NCBI RefSeq assembly: GCF_014648915.1
Contig: NZ_BMSA01000049.1
Location: forward strand, 1-39,457
From: Streptomyces phaeofaciens
GTDB taxonomy: Bacteria > Actinomycetota > Actinomycetes > Streptomycetales > Streptomycetaceae
DNA: 39,457 nt
Reading direction: 5' to 3'
The notes below the pieces were generated by a model that had not been told where the DNA came from, did no database searches, and saw nothing but the letters and a program-made list of their open reading frames with translations. The translations under genes and the position numbers were made by a program. This document shows, one piece after another, positions 23,536 through 31,841 of this stretch. Every line of letters starts with the position of its first letter. Position 1 is the stretch's first letter.

Positions 23536-23571
23536 CTCAGCGAAGAGCCCTGGGGAGAGCTGGTCGGGCGG

Positions 23572-23826
23572 CTACTTCCACTGGGTGGAGACGCCGAACC
23601 CGGCCGCGATGAACCCGAAGCCGACGACGATGTTCCAGTTGTCCAGCTTGTCGATGGGCAGCGAACCGTCGGTCACGTAGAACACGACGATCCAGGTCAG
23701 CCCGATCAGGAACATCGCCAGCATGACGGGCGCGACCCAGGCACGGTTGTTCAGCTTGATCGCGGTCGCCGCCTTCGCCGGCGGCGGCGTGTAGTCGGCC
23801 TTCTTGCGGATACGTGACTTCGGCAC
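23572..23826 (-). CDS. crgA: Cell division protein CrgA
   Basis: CrgA is a small actinobacterial membrane protein that coordinates septum formation; in Streptomyces its overproduction inhibits FtsZ-ring formation and it affects the timing of aerial septation. The 84-residue product begins MPKSRIRKKADYTPPP, the basic/Pro-rich N-terminus of the family, and has two spans near residues 28-51 and 63-83 with a short outer loop containing DGSLPIDKLDNW. It ends FGVSTQWK. Length and sequence fit CrgA throughout. The adjacent DUF881, sortase and PknB genes share the locus in actinobacteria. Upstream, GAGAGACC supplies a weak ribosome-binding site, and the promoter must lie in the 141-base gap shared with the divergent DUF881 gene. 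Confidence 0.95.
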   Translation of the reverse strand: MPKSRIRKKADYTPPPAKAATAIKLNNRAWVAPVMLAMFLIGLTWIVVFYVTDGSLPIDKLDNWNIVVGFGFIAAGFGVSTQWK

Positions 23827-23967
23827 GAGGGTCTCTCCTGTCGATGCGCTGCGTGGCCGCGCAGGTGCTGGGGTCGGGCTCGGGGGCTGCGTACTAGGGG
23901 ACTGAGGGTCTCCCCCGGGCGTCCGTTAGCGTAGTGCTTCTACGGCGCCGAAGGAGATAAGGGTACG

Positions 23968-24735
23968 TTGAGCAATTCTGCCGACTCCCCCGGGACGGGG
24001 ACAACGCCCCGCTTCCGTCCTGTGCGCATACTCACCGCGGGGGTCTTCGCCCTGGCGGGTCTCCTCTTCATCACCAGCTTCAACACCGCCAAGGGCACCA
24101 ACCTGCGCACGGACGCCTCCCTGCTGAAGCTCTCCGACCTGATCCAGGAGCGCAGCCAGAAGAACGGCGAGCTGGACGAGTCCAACGCGAGCCTGCGCGA
24201 CGACGTGGAATCCCTGGCCAAGGCCGGCGACGGCAGCACCACGGCCGAGGACGAGAAGCTCACCGGGCTGGAGCGGGACGCGGGCACCCGCACCCTCAAG
24301 GGCCGGGCGATCACGGTCACCCTGAACGACGCCCCGCCGAACGCCACCGCCAAGCTCCCCGGCTATCCCGAGCCGCAGCCCGACTACCTGGTCATCCACC
24401 AGCAGGACCTCCAGGCCGTGGTGAACGCGCTCTGGCAGGGCGGCGCCGAGGGCATCAAGGTCATGGACCAGCGGCTGATCTCCACCAGCGCCGTGCGCTG
24501 CGTCGGCAACACCCTGATCCTCCAGGGCCGCGTCTACTCACCGCCGTACAAGATCCAGGCGGTCGGGGACCCGGAGAAGCTCCAGAAGGCGCTCGCGCAG
24601 GCCCCGTCGATCCAGAACTACATGGTCTACGTCAATGTCTACGGCCTCGGCTGGAAAGTCACCGAGGACGGGACGGTGACTCTGCCGGGCTACTCGGGCA
24701 CAGTGGATCTGCACTACGCCGAGCCCGTGGAGTAG
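23968..24735 (+). CDS. DUF881 family membrane protein
   Basis: The start is TTG at 23968, preceded by AAGGAG at 23951-23956, and gives 255 residues. A proline-containing N-terminus of about 20 residues is followed by one span (about 21-40, ILTAGVFALAGLLFITSF), a coiled-coil-like stretch (about 50-95: LLKLSDLIQERSQKNGELDE) and the DUF881 domain with LKGRAITVTLNDAP, DYLVIHQQDLQAVVNALWQGGAEGI and VGNTLILQGRVYSPPYKI. DUF881 proteins occur near crgA in actinobacteria (Rv0012 position) and in Bacillus division-linked loci; a structural or division role is suspected, not proven. It leads the rightward operon through srtE2, 34 bases before the first sortase. Confidence 0.88.
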   Translation: MSNSADSPGTGTTPRFRPVRILTAGVFALAGLLFITSFNTAKGTNLRTDASLLKLSDLIQERSQKNGELDESNASLRDDVESLAKAGDGSTTAEDEKLTGLERDAGTRTLKGRAITVTLNDAPPNATAKLPGYPEPQPDYLVIHQQDLQAVVNALWQGGAEGIKVMDQRLISTSAVRCVGNTLILQGRVYSPPYKIQAVGDPEKLQKALAQAPSIQNYMVYVNVYGLGWKVTEDGTVTLPGYSGTVDLHYAEPVE

Positions 24736-24769
24736 CGGGCCGGCCCGCGAGTCCTTACTGGAGCCGCCG

Positions 24770-25462
24770 GTGCGGGTGATCGTCAGGACGTTCAGCGAGC
24801 TCTGTGTCACCGTGGGCGCCGTCATCGTGCTCTTCGTCGTCTACGTGCTGTTCTGGACGGGCGTCCGCGCCGACCACGCCATGGACGACCAGATCGACGT
24901 CCTCCAGGAACAGTGGGCGCACCAGGAGGCGGGGCCCACGGCCGGCGCCCCCGGTGCCGGCACCGGCGCCGCCCCCGGGCCGGTCCCGTACCGCGGCGGC
25001 AGGCCTTTCGCGATCATGTACATCCCGCGGCTCGGTTCCACCTGGAACAAGCCGGTCCTCGAAGGCACCGCGACCGGCACCCTGAAGAAGGGCCTGGGCC
25101 ACTACGCGGGCACCGCCCGGCTCGGGCAGACCGGCAATTTCTCCGTCGCCGGACACCGCCGCACCTACGGCGACCCCTTCAAGGACTTCCCCCAGCTCAG
25201 GCGGGGGGACGCGGTGGTGCTGACGGACGGGACGACCTGGTTCACGTATCGCATCGACAAGGGGCCCTACAAAACCGTGCCCTCGGACGTCGAGGTGATC
25301 GGCGCTGTGCCACGTAAGTCGGGGTATACGCGTCCGGGCCGGTATCTGACGCTGACCACGTGCGATCCGGAATGGGGGCACAGTCACCGGCTGATCGTCT
25401 GGGCGCACCTGGACTCCACGCAGCCCGTGGAGGCAGGCGAACCGAAGGCCTTGCGCCGTTAG
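24770..25462 (+). CDS. Class E-like sortase (first of three)
   Basis: Sortases are membrane-bound cysteine transpeptidases that cut a sorting motif (LAxTG for class E) and attach surface proteins to peptidoglycan. The 230-residue product (GTG 24770, TGGAG upstream) has one N-terminal signal anchor (about 10-30), an Ala/Pro/Gly linker, and a sortase barrel beginning FAIMYIPRLG. Catalytic residues are present: His 129 in VAGHRRTYG, Cys 198 in TLTTCDPEW and Arg 207 in HSHRLIVWA. The linker between anchor and barrel is short compared with the later sortases. It is not one of the two sortases I recognise as SrtE1/SrtE2, so no symbol is given. A small membrane-protein gene follows after 52 bases. 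Confidence 0.9.
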   Translation: MRVIVRTFSELCVTVGAVIVLFVVYVLFWTGVRADHAMDDQIDVLQEQWAHQEAGPTAGAPGAGTGAAPGPVPYRGGRPFAIMYIPRLGSTWNKPVLEGTATGTLKKGLGHYAGTARLGQTGNFSVAGHRRTYGDPFKDFPQLRRGDAVVLTDGTTWFTYRIDKGPYKTVPSDVEVIGAVPRKSGYTRPGRYLTLTTCDPEWGHSHRLIVWAHLDSTQPVEAGEPKALRR

Positions 25463-25514
25463 TCTGGTGGCGTACGGCGTGAGTCTGGTGCCGTGGTGCG
25501 ACGGAAGGGACGGC

Positions 25515-25676
25515 ATGTACGGCTGGATCTGGCGGCATCTGCCGGGAAACGCCTTGGTGAGGGCGCTGGTCTCGATCGTGCTGGTGCTGGCCGTCGTGTA
25601 TGTCCTGTTCCAGTACGTCTTTCCGTGGGCCGAACCGCTGCTTCCCTTCAACGATGTGACGGTGGACAACCAGTGA
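25515..25676 (+). CDS. Small membrane protein, 53 residues
   Basis: The ATG at 25515 is preceded by GGAAGGGA (25503-25510). The product begins MYGWIWRHLPGNALVRALVS, followed by a strong membrane helix IVLVLAVVYVLFQYVFPW (about 21-38) and a short tail ending FNDVTVDNQ. By the positive-inside rule the N-terminus is cytoplasmic. The stop overlaps the pabA GTG by four bases (25673-25676), so it is translated together with pabA. It is conserved in position in the Streptomyces operon as far as I recall; no family name or function is known to me. Confidence 0.75.
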   Translation: MYGWIWRHLPGNALVRALVSIVLVLAVVYVLFQYVFPWAEPLLPFNDVTVDNQ

Positions 25677-26311
25677 GCGCACGCATTCTCGTCGTGGACA
25701 ACTACGACAGTTTCGTCTTCAACCTGGTCCAGTACCTGTACCAACTGGGCGCCGAGTGCGAGGTCCTGCGCAACGACGAGGTCTCCACCGCCCACGCCCA
25801 GGACGGTTTCGACGGCGTCCTGCTCTCGCCCGGTCCGGGCACGCCCGAGGAGGCCGGGGTCTGCGTCGAGATGGTCCGCCACTGCGCGGCCACCGGCGTC
25901 CCCGTCTTCGGCGTCTGCCTGGGCATGCAGTCCATGCAGGTGGCGTACGGCGGAGTGGTCGACCGGGCGCCGGAACTCCTGCACGGCAAGACCTCGCCGG
26001 TGGAGCACGAGGGCAAGGGCGTCTTCGCCGGACTGCCGTCCCCCTTCACGGCCACCCGGTACCACTCACTGGCCGCCGAGCCGGCCACGGTCCCGGCCGA
26101 GCTGGAGGTCACGGCCCGCACCCACGACGGGATCATCATGGGCCTGCGCCACCGTGAACTGCCCGTCGAGGGCGTGCAGTTCCACCCGGAGTCGGTGCTC
26201 ACCGAACACGGGCACCGGATGCTGGCCAACTGGCTGGTGGAGTGCGGCGACCAGGGCGCGGTGGCGAGGTCGGCGGGGCTCGCCCCGGTGGTGGGCAGGG
26301 CCACGGCGTGA
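25673..26311 (+). CDS. pabA: Aminodeoxychorismate/anthranilate synthase glutamine amidotransferase subunit
   Basis: The 212-residue product is a class I (triad) glutaminase that delivers ammonia to a chorismate-converting partner (PabB or TrpE), for folate or tryptophan synthesis. It begins VSARILVVDNYDSFVFNLVQ. The catalytic Cys is in VFGVCLGMQ (about residue 83), and His/Glu are in VQFHPESVLTEHG (about 168-170). LLSPGPGTPEEAG and RYHSLAAE complete the family motifs. pabA/trpG lies at the same place in M. tuberculosis (Rv0013). Start GTG 25673 overlaps the previous gene by four bases, and its stop overlaps the srtE1 GTG (26308) by four, so it is tightly embedded between sortase genes. The partner subunit is not in the window, so the pathway is undecided. 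Confidence 0.93.
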   Translation: MSARILVVDNYDSFVFNLVQYLYQLGAECEVLRNDEVSTAHAQDGFDGVLLSPGPGTPEEAGVCVEMVRHCAATGVPVFGVCLGMQSMQVAYGGVVDRAPELLHGKTSPVEHEGKGVFAGLPSPFTATRYHSLAAEPATVPAELEVTARTHDGIIMGLRHRELPVEGVQFHPESVLTEHGHRMLANWLVECGDQGAVARSAGLAPVVGRATA

Positions 26312-27363
26312 CCGCGCTGCGCCCCGAGCGCGAGGACGCGTACGGCACCGCGCCGTACGAGTCCTTCGGCGGTGATCCGTACGGCGGGCAGCCGTACGGG
26401 CAGGAGTCGTACCTGCCGCCTCCCGACGAGGAGACGGTGGCGCTGCGGATCCCGGAGCCACCGCCGGCCGCGTTCAACGGCGGGCCCATATCGGCTTCTG
26501 GCGCCCCAACGGCCCCTGGGGCAACCGGATCCGCCTCGGGCGGCCGGGCGGCCCGCAGAAAGGCGGCCAAGGGCCGTCGTGGGCGCCATGGGGGCGCACC
26601 CGCGGCTGCGGACGACGCGCCGGACATGCCGTCGCAGGGCGAGCGGCCCCTGTCCCGGGTGGAGGCCCGCAGGCGTCAGCGGGCACGGAAGCCGAGCGCG
26701 GCGGTCGTCGCGAGCCGGGCGGTCGGCGAGGTCTTCATCACCACCGGTGTGCTGATGCTGCTGTTCGTCACCTACCAGCTGTGGTGGACGAACGTCCGCG
26801 CGCACGCGCAGGCCAGCCAGGAGGCCGACAGCCTCCAGGACGACTGGGCGAGCGGCAAGGGCAACCCGGGCACCTTCTCGCCCGGACAGGGCTTCGCCAT
26901 CCTGCACATCCCCAAGCTGGACGTGGTGGTGCCCATCGCCGAGGGCGTCAGCAACAAGAAGGTGCTCGACAAGGGCATGGTCGGGCACTACGGCGAGGAC
27001 GCGCTGAAGACCGCCATGCCCGAGGACAAGACCGGCAACTTCGGGCTCGCGGGACACCGCAACACCCATGGCGAACCGTTCCGGTACATCAACCGGCTCG
27101 AGAAGGGCGACTCCATCGTCGTCGAGACGCAGAACGAGTACTTCGTCTACAAGATGGCGTCGATCCTGCCGGTGACCTCGCCCAGCAACACCAGCGTCCT
27201 CGACCCCGTCCCGGCGGGCGCCGGATTCACCGGGCCGGGCCGCTACATCACACTCACCACCTGTACGCCGGAGTTCACCAGCAAGTATCGGCTGATCGTC
27301 TGGGGCAAGATGGTCGAGGAACGGCCGCGCAGCAAGGGCAAGCCCGACGCGCTCGTCCAGTAA
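26308..27363 (+). CDS. srtE1: Class E sortase SrtE1-like
   Basis: The 351-residue product has an unusually long cytoplasmic N-terminus (about 1-135) that is Tyr/Gly/Pro rich at first (DAYGTAPYESFGGDPYGGQP) and strongly basic later (RAARRKAAKGRRGRHGG), then one membrane span near 145-162 and an extracellular sortase barrel starting FAILHIPKLDV. The catalytic set is His 250 (LAGHRNTHG), Cys 319 (TLTTCTPEF) and Arg 328 (KYRLIVWG). In S. coelicolor SrtE1 and SrtE2, encoded by adjacent genes in this locus, anchor the long chaplins and are needed for normal aerial hyphae; the assignment here rests on size, order and neighbours. The GTG overlaps the pabA stop by four bases. Confidence 0.88.
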   Translation: MTALRPEREDAYGTAPYESFGGDPYGGQPYGQESYLPPPDEETVALRIPEPPPAAFNGGPISASGAPTAPGATGSASGGRAARRKAAKGRRGRHGGAPAAADDAPDMPSQGERPLSRVEARRRQRARKPSAAVVASRAVGEVFITTGVLMLLFVTYQLWWTNVRAHAQASQEADSLQDDWASGKGNPGTFSPGQGFAILHIPKLDVVVPIAEGVSNKKVLDKGMVGHYGEDALKTAMPEDKTGNFGLAGHRNTHGEPFRYINRLEKGDSIVVETQNEYFVYKMASILPVTSPSNTSVLDPVPAGAGFTGPGRYITLTTCTPEFTSKYRLIVWGKMVEERPRSKGKPDALVQ

Positions 27364-27414
27364 GAGCCTTGGATATGGGCCCTGCGCAAGGGCTTCGAGT
27401 AAGGGCAGAGAATC

Positions 27415-28170
27415 GTGGCAGCGACCACCGACGACACCGACAACGCGGAGCACACCGACGCGCCCGTACCGGCACCGGCGCCGCCGCGCCGCAGGGGCGG
27501 GAAGATCGCGCTGGCGGTCAGCGTCTTCGGTGAACTCCTCATCACCGCCGGGCTGGTGCTCGGCCTGTTCGTCGTCTACTCCCTGTGGTGGACCAACGTC
27601 GTCGCCGACCGCCACGCCGACCGGCAGGGCGACAAGGTGCGCGACAACTGGGCCGGCGGGGACAGCGGCCCGGGGTCGCTGGACACCCTGGACGGCATCG
27701 GCTTCCTGCACGTCCCGGCGATGCGCAACGGGGAGGTGCTGGTCGAGAAGGGCACCTCCACCAAGATCCTCAACGACGGCGTCGCCGGCTACTACACCGA
27801 CCCCGTCAAGGCCACGCTCCCCACCAGCGGCAAGAAGGGCAACTTCACCCTCGCCGCGCACCGCGACGGCCATGGCGCGAAGTTCCACAACATCGACAAG
27901 CTGGAGAAGGGCGACCCGATCGTCTTCGAGACGAAGGACGACTGGTACGTCTACAAGGTGTTCGCCGTGCTGCCGGAGACGTCGAAGTACAACGTCGAGG
28001 TCCTGGGCGCGGTCCCCGAGGAGTCCGGCACCAAGAAGGCCGGCCACTACATCACCCTGACGACCTGCACCCCGGTCTACACGAGCCGCTACCGGTACGT
28101 GGTGTGGGGCGAGCTGGAACGCGTGCAGAAGGTGGACGCGGACCGCACCCCGCCGAAGGAACTGGACTGA
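27415..28170 (+). CDS. srtE2: Class E sortase SrtE2-like
   Basis: The 251-residue product has a short Thr/Asp/Pro-rich N-terminus, a basic PPRRRGGK, one span near 32-55 and a sortase barrel from IGFLHVPAMRNGEVLVEKG. Catalytic residues are His 149 (LAAHRDGHG), Cys 218 (TLTTCTPVY) and Arg 227 (RYRYVVWG). Its N-terminus is about 100 residues shorter than SrtE1. It follows srtE1 after 51 bases and ends the operon, with a strong hairpin just beyond. Start GTG 27415 is behind a weak AAGGGCAGAG. SrtE2 is expected to share chaplin-anchoring with SrtE1. Confidence 0.88.
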   Translation: MAATTDDTDNAEHTDAPVPAPAPPRRRGGKIALAVSVFGELLITAGLVLGLFVVYSLWWTNVVADRHADRQGDKVRDNWAGGDSGPGSLDTLDGIGFLHVPAMRNGEVLVEKGTSTKILNDGVAGYYTDPVKATLPTSGKKGNFTLAAHRDGHGAKFHNIDKLEKGDPIVFETKDDWYVYKVFAVLPETSKYNVEVLGAVPEESGTKKAGHYITLTTCTPVYTSRYRYVVWGELERVQKVDADRTPPKELD

Positions 28171-28177
28171 CGGACCG

Positions 28178-28223
28178 CACGAGAGGGGCCCCGCCGGATG
28201 TGTCCGGCGGGGCCCCTCTCGTG
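28178..28223. terminator. Bidirectional terminator, srtE2 / pknB
   Basis: A perfect 21-bp inverted repeat (28178-28198 and 28203-28223) with loop TGTG, sitting in the 73-base gap between the convergent srtE2 and pknB stops. It can serve both operons. Confidence 0.92.
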
Positions 28224-28243
28224 TGCTGCGGAGTGTCCCGGCC

Positions 28244-30202
28244 TCAGCCGAAGATTCCTCCGTTGTCGTTGCCCCCGTTGTTGCCGCCGCCCTTGAAGGT
28301 GACCAGGTTGATCGCCTGGCCCTTGTTCACGGTGTTGCCGGCGCCGGGGTCGGAGCTGAAGACCGTGGCGTCGTCGTCCTGGGAGCCGGTGATGTTGCCG
28401 ACCGTCAGGCCCGCGTCCTGAATCGCCTTCTTGGCGTCCTTCAGGCTCTGGCCCTGGAGGTTGGGCACCTGGGTCTGGCTGCTCCTGCCGATCTGGATCG
28501 TGACCGTGGAGCCCTTGTCGGCCTGCGAACCGATGGACGGGCTGGTCGAGATGACCTTGCCGACCTGGTTCTGGTCCTGGGTGTCCACCTCGACGCAGTT
28601 GCCGCTCAGGTTGTTCTGCTGCATCTGCGCCTTGGCCTCGTCACAGGACTTGCCCGCGACGTCCGGGACGGTCGCCTTCTCCTCGGCCTTGGCGATGGTC
28701 AGGGTGATGGTGGAACCCTTCTCGACCTCCTCGCCGAGCTTCGGGTCCTGGTCGAGGACGGTGCCGGCCTCCTCGCCGGAGATCTCCTCCTCGGTCTTGA
28801 CGACGAACTGGTACTTGTCGTCCTCCAGGATCTGCTTGGCCTCGTCCTGGTCCTTGCCGAGCACACTCGGGACGGCCACCTTCGGCGCCCCGGTCGAGAC
28901 CACCAGCTTGACGGTGTCGCCCTTGTTGACCTTGGCGCCCACCTTCGGATCCTGCTCGCAGACGTTGCCCTTGGGCTGGTCCTCGCAGGGTTTCTCGGTG
29001 GTCGTGACCGTCAGGTCCACGTTCTCGGCCATTGTCTTGGCCTGGGCCAGGGGCTGGCCGACGAGGGTCGGCACCGCGAACGGTTTGTCGTCCGCCTTGC
29101 CGCTGAACGCCCACTTGCCGATCAGGATCGCGCCGACCAGCACCAGGACCGCGGCCACCACCAGCAGGATCGTCGAGGTGTTCGACTTCTTCTGGCGGCG
29201 CCGGTCCGGGCGGTCGTCGTAGCCGTAACCGCTGTCGTCCGGGCTCATGGGCGGCAGCATCGACGTGGCGCCGGCGTCCGCGGAGCGCAGGGCCGTGGTG
29301 GCCTGGTCGTCGCCGTAGCCGGCGTAGCCGACCGAGCCCATCGCCGCCGTCGCCCCGACCGGCTGGCCGTCGAGGCAGGCCTCGATGTCGACACGCATCT
29401 CGTCGGCCGACTGGTAGCGGTAGTTCGGGTCCTTGACCAGTGCCTTGAGGACGATCGCGTCCATCTCCGGCGTGATCTCGGGGTCGAACACGCTCGGCGG
29501 CTGCGGCTCCTCCCGCACGTGCTGGTAGGCCACGGCCACCGGGGAGTCGCCCACGAACGGCGGGCGGACCGTCAGCAGCTCGTAGAGCAGACAGCCCGTC
29601 GAGTAGAGGTCCGACCGCGCGTCGACCTGCTCGCCCTTCGCCTGCTCCGGCGAGAGGTACTGGGCCGTGCCGATGACCGCAGACGTCTGGGTCATCGTCA
29701 TCCCGGAGTCGCCCATGGCGCGCGCGATGCCGAAGTCCATGACCTTGACCTGGCCGTTGCGCGTCAGCATGACGTTCGCGGGCTTGATGTCACGGTGGAC
29801 GATGCCGGCTCTGTGCGAGTACTCCAGCGCCTGGAGGATGCCGATCGTCATCTCCAGCGTGCGCTCCGGCAGCAGCTTGCGGCCGGAGTGGAGCAGCTCA
29901 CGCAGGGTGGACCCGTCGACGTACTCCATGACGATGTACGGGATCGAGACCCCGTCCATGTAGTCCTCGCCGGTGTCGTAGACCGCGACGATCGCCGGGT
30001 GGTTCAGTGAGGCGGCCGACTGGGCCTCGCGGCGGAACCGGGCCTGGAAGGAAGGGTCGCGCGCGAGGTCCACGCGCAGCGTCTTCACCGCCACGGTGCG
30101 GCCGAGGCGGATGTCATGCGCGAGATAGACCTCGGCCATGCCACCACGGCCGAGCACATGGCCCAGCTCGTACCGGCCGCCGAGGCGACGCGGCTCTTCC
30201 AT
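28244..30202 (-). CDS. pknB: PASTA-domain serine/threonine kinase PknB
   Basis: PknB is the membrane kinase that senses peptidoglycan fragments and phosphorylates cell-wall and division proteins. The 652-residue product has the kinase domain (about 11-270): LGRGGMAEVY, VAVK with Lys 40, HRDIKPAN with Asp 137, MDFG with Asp 156, and the activation loop MTMTQTSAVIGTAQY, whose Thr 171 and Thr 173 fall at the same positions as the two activating sites of M. tuberculosis PknB. A juxtamembrane linker rich in Tyr/Gly/Asp leads to one span (about 344-363) and four PASTA domains (about 374-643). The tail is Gly/Asn rich. It is the last gene of the leftward fhaA-pknB operon, 169 bases after pbpA. No pknA gene precedes it. 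Confidence 0.96.
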   Translation of the reverse strand: MEEPRRLGGRYELGHVLGRGGMAEVYLAHDIRLGRTVAVKTLRVDLARDPSFQARFRREAQSAASLNHPAIVAVYDTGEDYMDGVSIPYIVMEYVDGSTLRELLHSGRKLLPERTLEMTIGILQALEYSHRAGIVHRDIKPANVMLTRNGQVKVMDFGIARAMGDSGMTMTQTSAVIGTAQYLSPEQAKGEQVDARSDLYSTGCLLYELLTVRPPFVGDSPVAVAYQHVREEPQPPSVFDPEITPEMDAIVLKALVKDPNYRYQSADEMRVDIEACLDGQPVGATAAMGSVGYAGYGDDQATTALRSADAGATSMLPPMSPDDSGYGYDDRPDRRRQKKSNTSTILLVVAAVLVLVGAILIGKWAFSGKADDKPFAVPTLVGQPLAQAKTMAENVDLTVTTTEKPCEDQPKGNVCEQDPKVGAKVNKGDTVKLVVSTGAPKVAVPSVLGKDQDEAKQILEDDKYQFVVKTEEEISGEEAGTVLDQDPKLGEEVEKGSTITLTIAKAEEKATVPDVAGKSCDEAKAQMQQNNLSGNCVEVDTQDQNQVGKVISTSPSIGSQADKGSTVTIQIGRSSQTQVPNLQGQSLKDAKKAIQDAGLTVGNITGSQDDDATVFSSDPGAGNTVNKGQAINLVTFKGGGNNGGNDNGGIFG

Positions 30203-30260
30203 AGCTACCTACCAGCCCTCTCCGTCGGTCCCGACCGGCACACGTGTGCGGTCGAAGGCT

Positions 30261-30289
30261 GCCGTCCGGGCATACCGTACCCGGACGGC
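30261..30289. other. Hairpin in the pbpA-pknB gap
   Basis: Ten-base perfect arms (30261-30270 and 30280-30289) with a nine-base loop, 59 bases before the pknB start. It may attenuate read-through from pbpA or be part of a separate pknB promoter region. Confidence 0.5.
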
Positions 30290-30371
30290 GCTGTGTGACC
30301 TGGCCAAGCCCGTCACCTGATGCAGGACCGGTATCGCAACGTGCACCGATGTGAAGGCAACGTGATGGGGG

Positions 30372-31841
30372 TCACTTCTTACTGTCGATGACTGCCTTCA
30401 TCACGTCCTTCGCGATCGGGGCCGCGAGCCCGCCGCCGCTGATGTCGTCGCGGACGGCGGAACCGTCCTCCACGACCACGGCGACGGCCACCGGCGAGTT
30501 GCCGTCGACCATGGCGTACGAGATGAACCAGGCGTACGGCTTCTCACTGTTGTTCAGGCCGTGCTGCGCGGTACCGGTCTTGCCGCCGACGGTCGCGCCC
30601 GAGATCTTGGCGTTGCCACCGGTGCCCTGCGGATCGTTGACCACGGTCTCCATCATCTTCTGGAGTTTCTGCGCGGTTTCCGAGGAGACGGCCTGGGAGA
30701 GCTCCTGCGGCTCGGTCGTCTCGATGGTGTCCAGGTTCGCGGCCCTGAGCTGGTCGACCATGTACGGCTTCATCAGCTTGCCGTCGTTGGCGACCGCCGA
30801 GGCGATCATCGCCATCTGGAGCGGGGTGGCCCGGTTGGACGCCTGGCCGATGCCGTCCATGGCGTTCTGCGGGGCGTTGTCCTCGGGGTAGATGGACTCG
30901 GCCGCGCGGACCGGGGTGTCCAGCTCGTCGTTGTTGAAGCCGAACTTCTCCGCCTGGTCGATCATCTTCTCGTTGCCGACGTTGTCGGCCATCTTCGCGA
31001 AGACGGTGTTGCAGGAGACCATGAGCGCGTACCGCAGGCTCGCGTTCTTGCACTCACCGTGCTCGTTGGTGAGGTCCGTGGTGGTCTGCGGCAGCTGGTA
31101 GGGGTCCGGCGTCTTGGTGGCGTCGTCGATCCCGGACACCTCGCCGTTCTCCAGCGCGGCCGCGGCCGTGACCACCTTGAAGGTGGAGCCCGGCGGGTAG
31201 GTCTCGCGGAGCGCGCGGTTCAGCATCGGGTTGTCCTCGTTGTTCTCCTTCTGCACCGCCTTCCACGCCTTCTCGTCCGAGCCGGAGGTGCCGGCGAACT
31301 TCGACGGGTCGTACGACGGCGTGGAGACCAGCGCGAGGATCTTGCCGGTGGACGGCTCGATCGCGGCGACGGCGCCCTTCTTGTTGCCCAGCCCCTCGTA
31401 CGCGGCCTTCTGCGCGGCGGCGTTGAGGGTGGTGACGACGGCGCCGCCCTGCTTCTTCTTGCCCGTGATCATGTCGAGCGTGTTGCGGAAGAAGAGCCGG
31501 TCGTCGTTGCCGGTGAGGATGCCGTCCTCCAGCTTCTCCAGCTGGTTGGCGCCGAACGCCTGCGACGAGTAGCCGGTGACCGGCGCCCACATGGCGCCGT
31601 TCGTCCAGGTGCGCTTGTACTTGAAGTCGCCGCTGCTGGACTCCACGGAGCCCGTGATGGCCTTGCCGTCGACGATGATGTCGCCGCGCGGGGTCGCGTA
31701 GCGGGCGATGTTGACGCGGCGGTTCTCGTCGTCGCCGGCCAGGTCGTCGGCCTTGGCGTACTGGAGCCAGTTGTCGCGGATGAGCAGGGTGAGGATCAGG
31801 AGTCCGCAGAAGATCGCGATCCGGCGCAGGGGCTTGTTCAT
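30372..31841 (-). CDS. pbpA: Class B penicillin-binding protein PbpA
   Basis: A monofunctional transpeptidase that cross-links peptidoglycan with the SEDS partner encoded just upstream. The 489-residue product (ATG 31841) has an N-terminal signal anchor RRIAIFCGLLILTLLI (about 6-21), a short pedestal, and the transpeptidase domain: active-site Ser 219 in PPGSTFKV, the SxN triad SCN at 276-278, and KTG at 421-423 (GGKTGTAQ). It lacks the extended dimerisation domain of FtsI and is of the short PBPA type. The ATG overlaps the rodA stop by four bases (31838-31841). Upstream in-frame codons continue within the rodA gene and are not used. The order matches the Rv0016c position. Confidence 0.95.
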   Translation of the reverse strand: MNKPLRRIAIFCGLLILTLLIRDNWLQYAKADDLAGDDENRRVNIARYATPRGDIIVDGKAITGSVESSSGDFKYKRTWTNGAMWAPVTGYSSQAFGANQLEKLEDGILTGNDDRLFFRNTLDMITGKKKQGGAVVTTLNAAAQKAAYEGLGNKKGAVAAIEPSTGKILALVSTPSYDPSKFAGTSGSDEKAWKAVQKENNEDNPMLNRALRETYPPGSTFKVVTAAAALENGEVSGIDDATKTPDPYQLPQTTTDLTNEHGECKNASLRYALMVSCNTVFAKMADNVGNEKMIDQAEKFGFNNDELDTPVRAAESIYPEDNAPQNAMDGIGQASNRATPLQMAMIASAVANDGKLMKPYMVDQLRAANLDTIETTEPQELSQAVSSETAQKLQKMMETVVNDPQGTGGNAKISGATVGGKTGTAQHGLNNSEKPYAWFISYAMVDGNSPVAVAVVVEDGSAVRDDISGGGLAAPIAKDVMKAVIDSKK

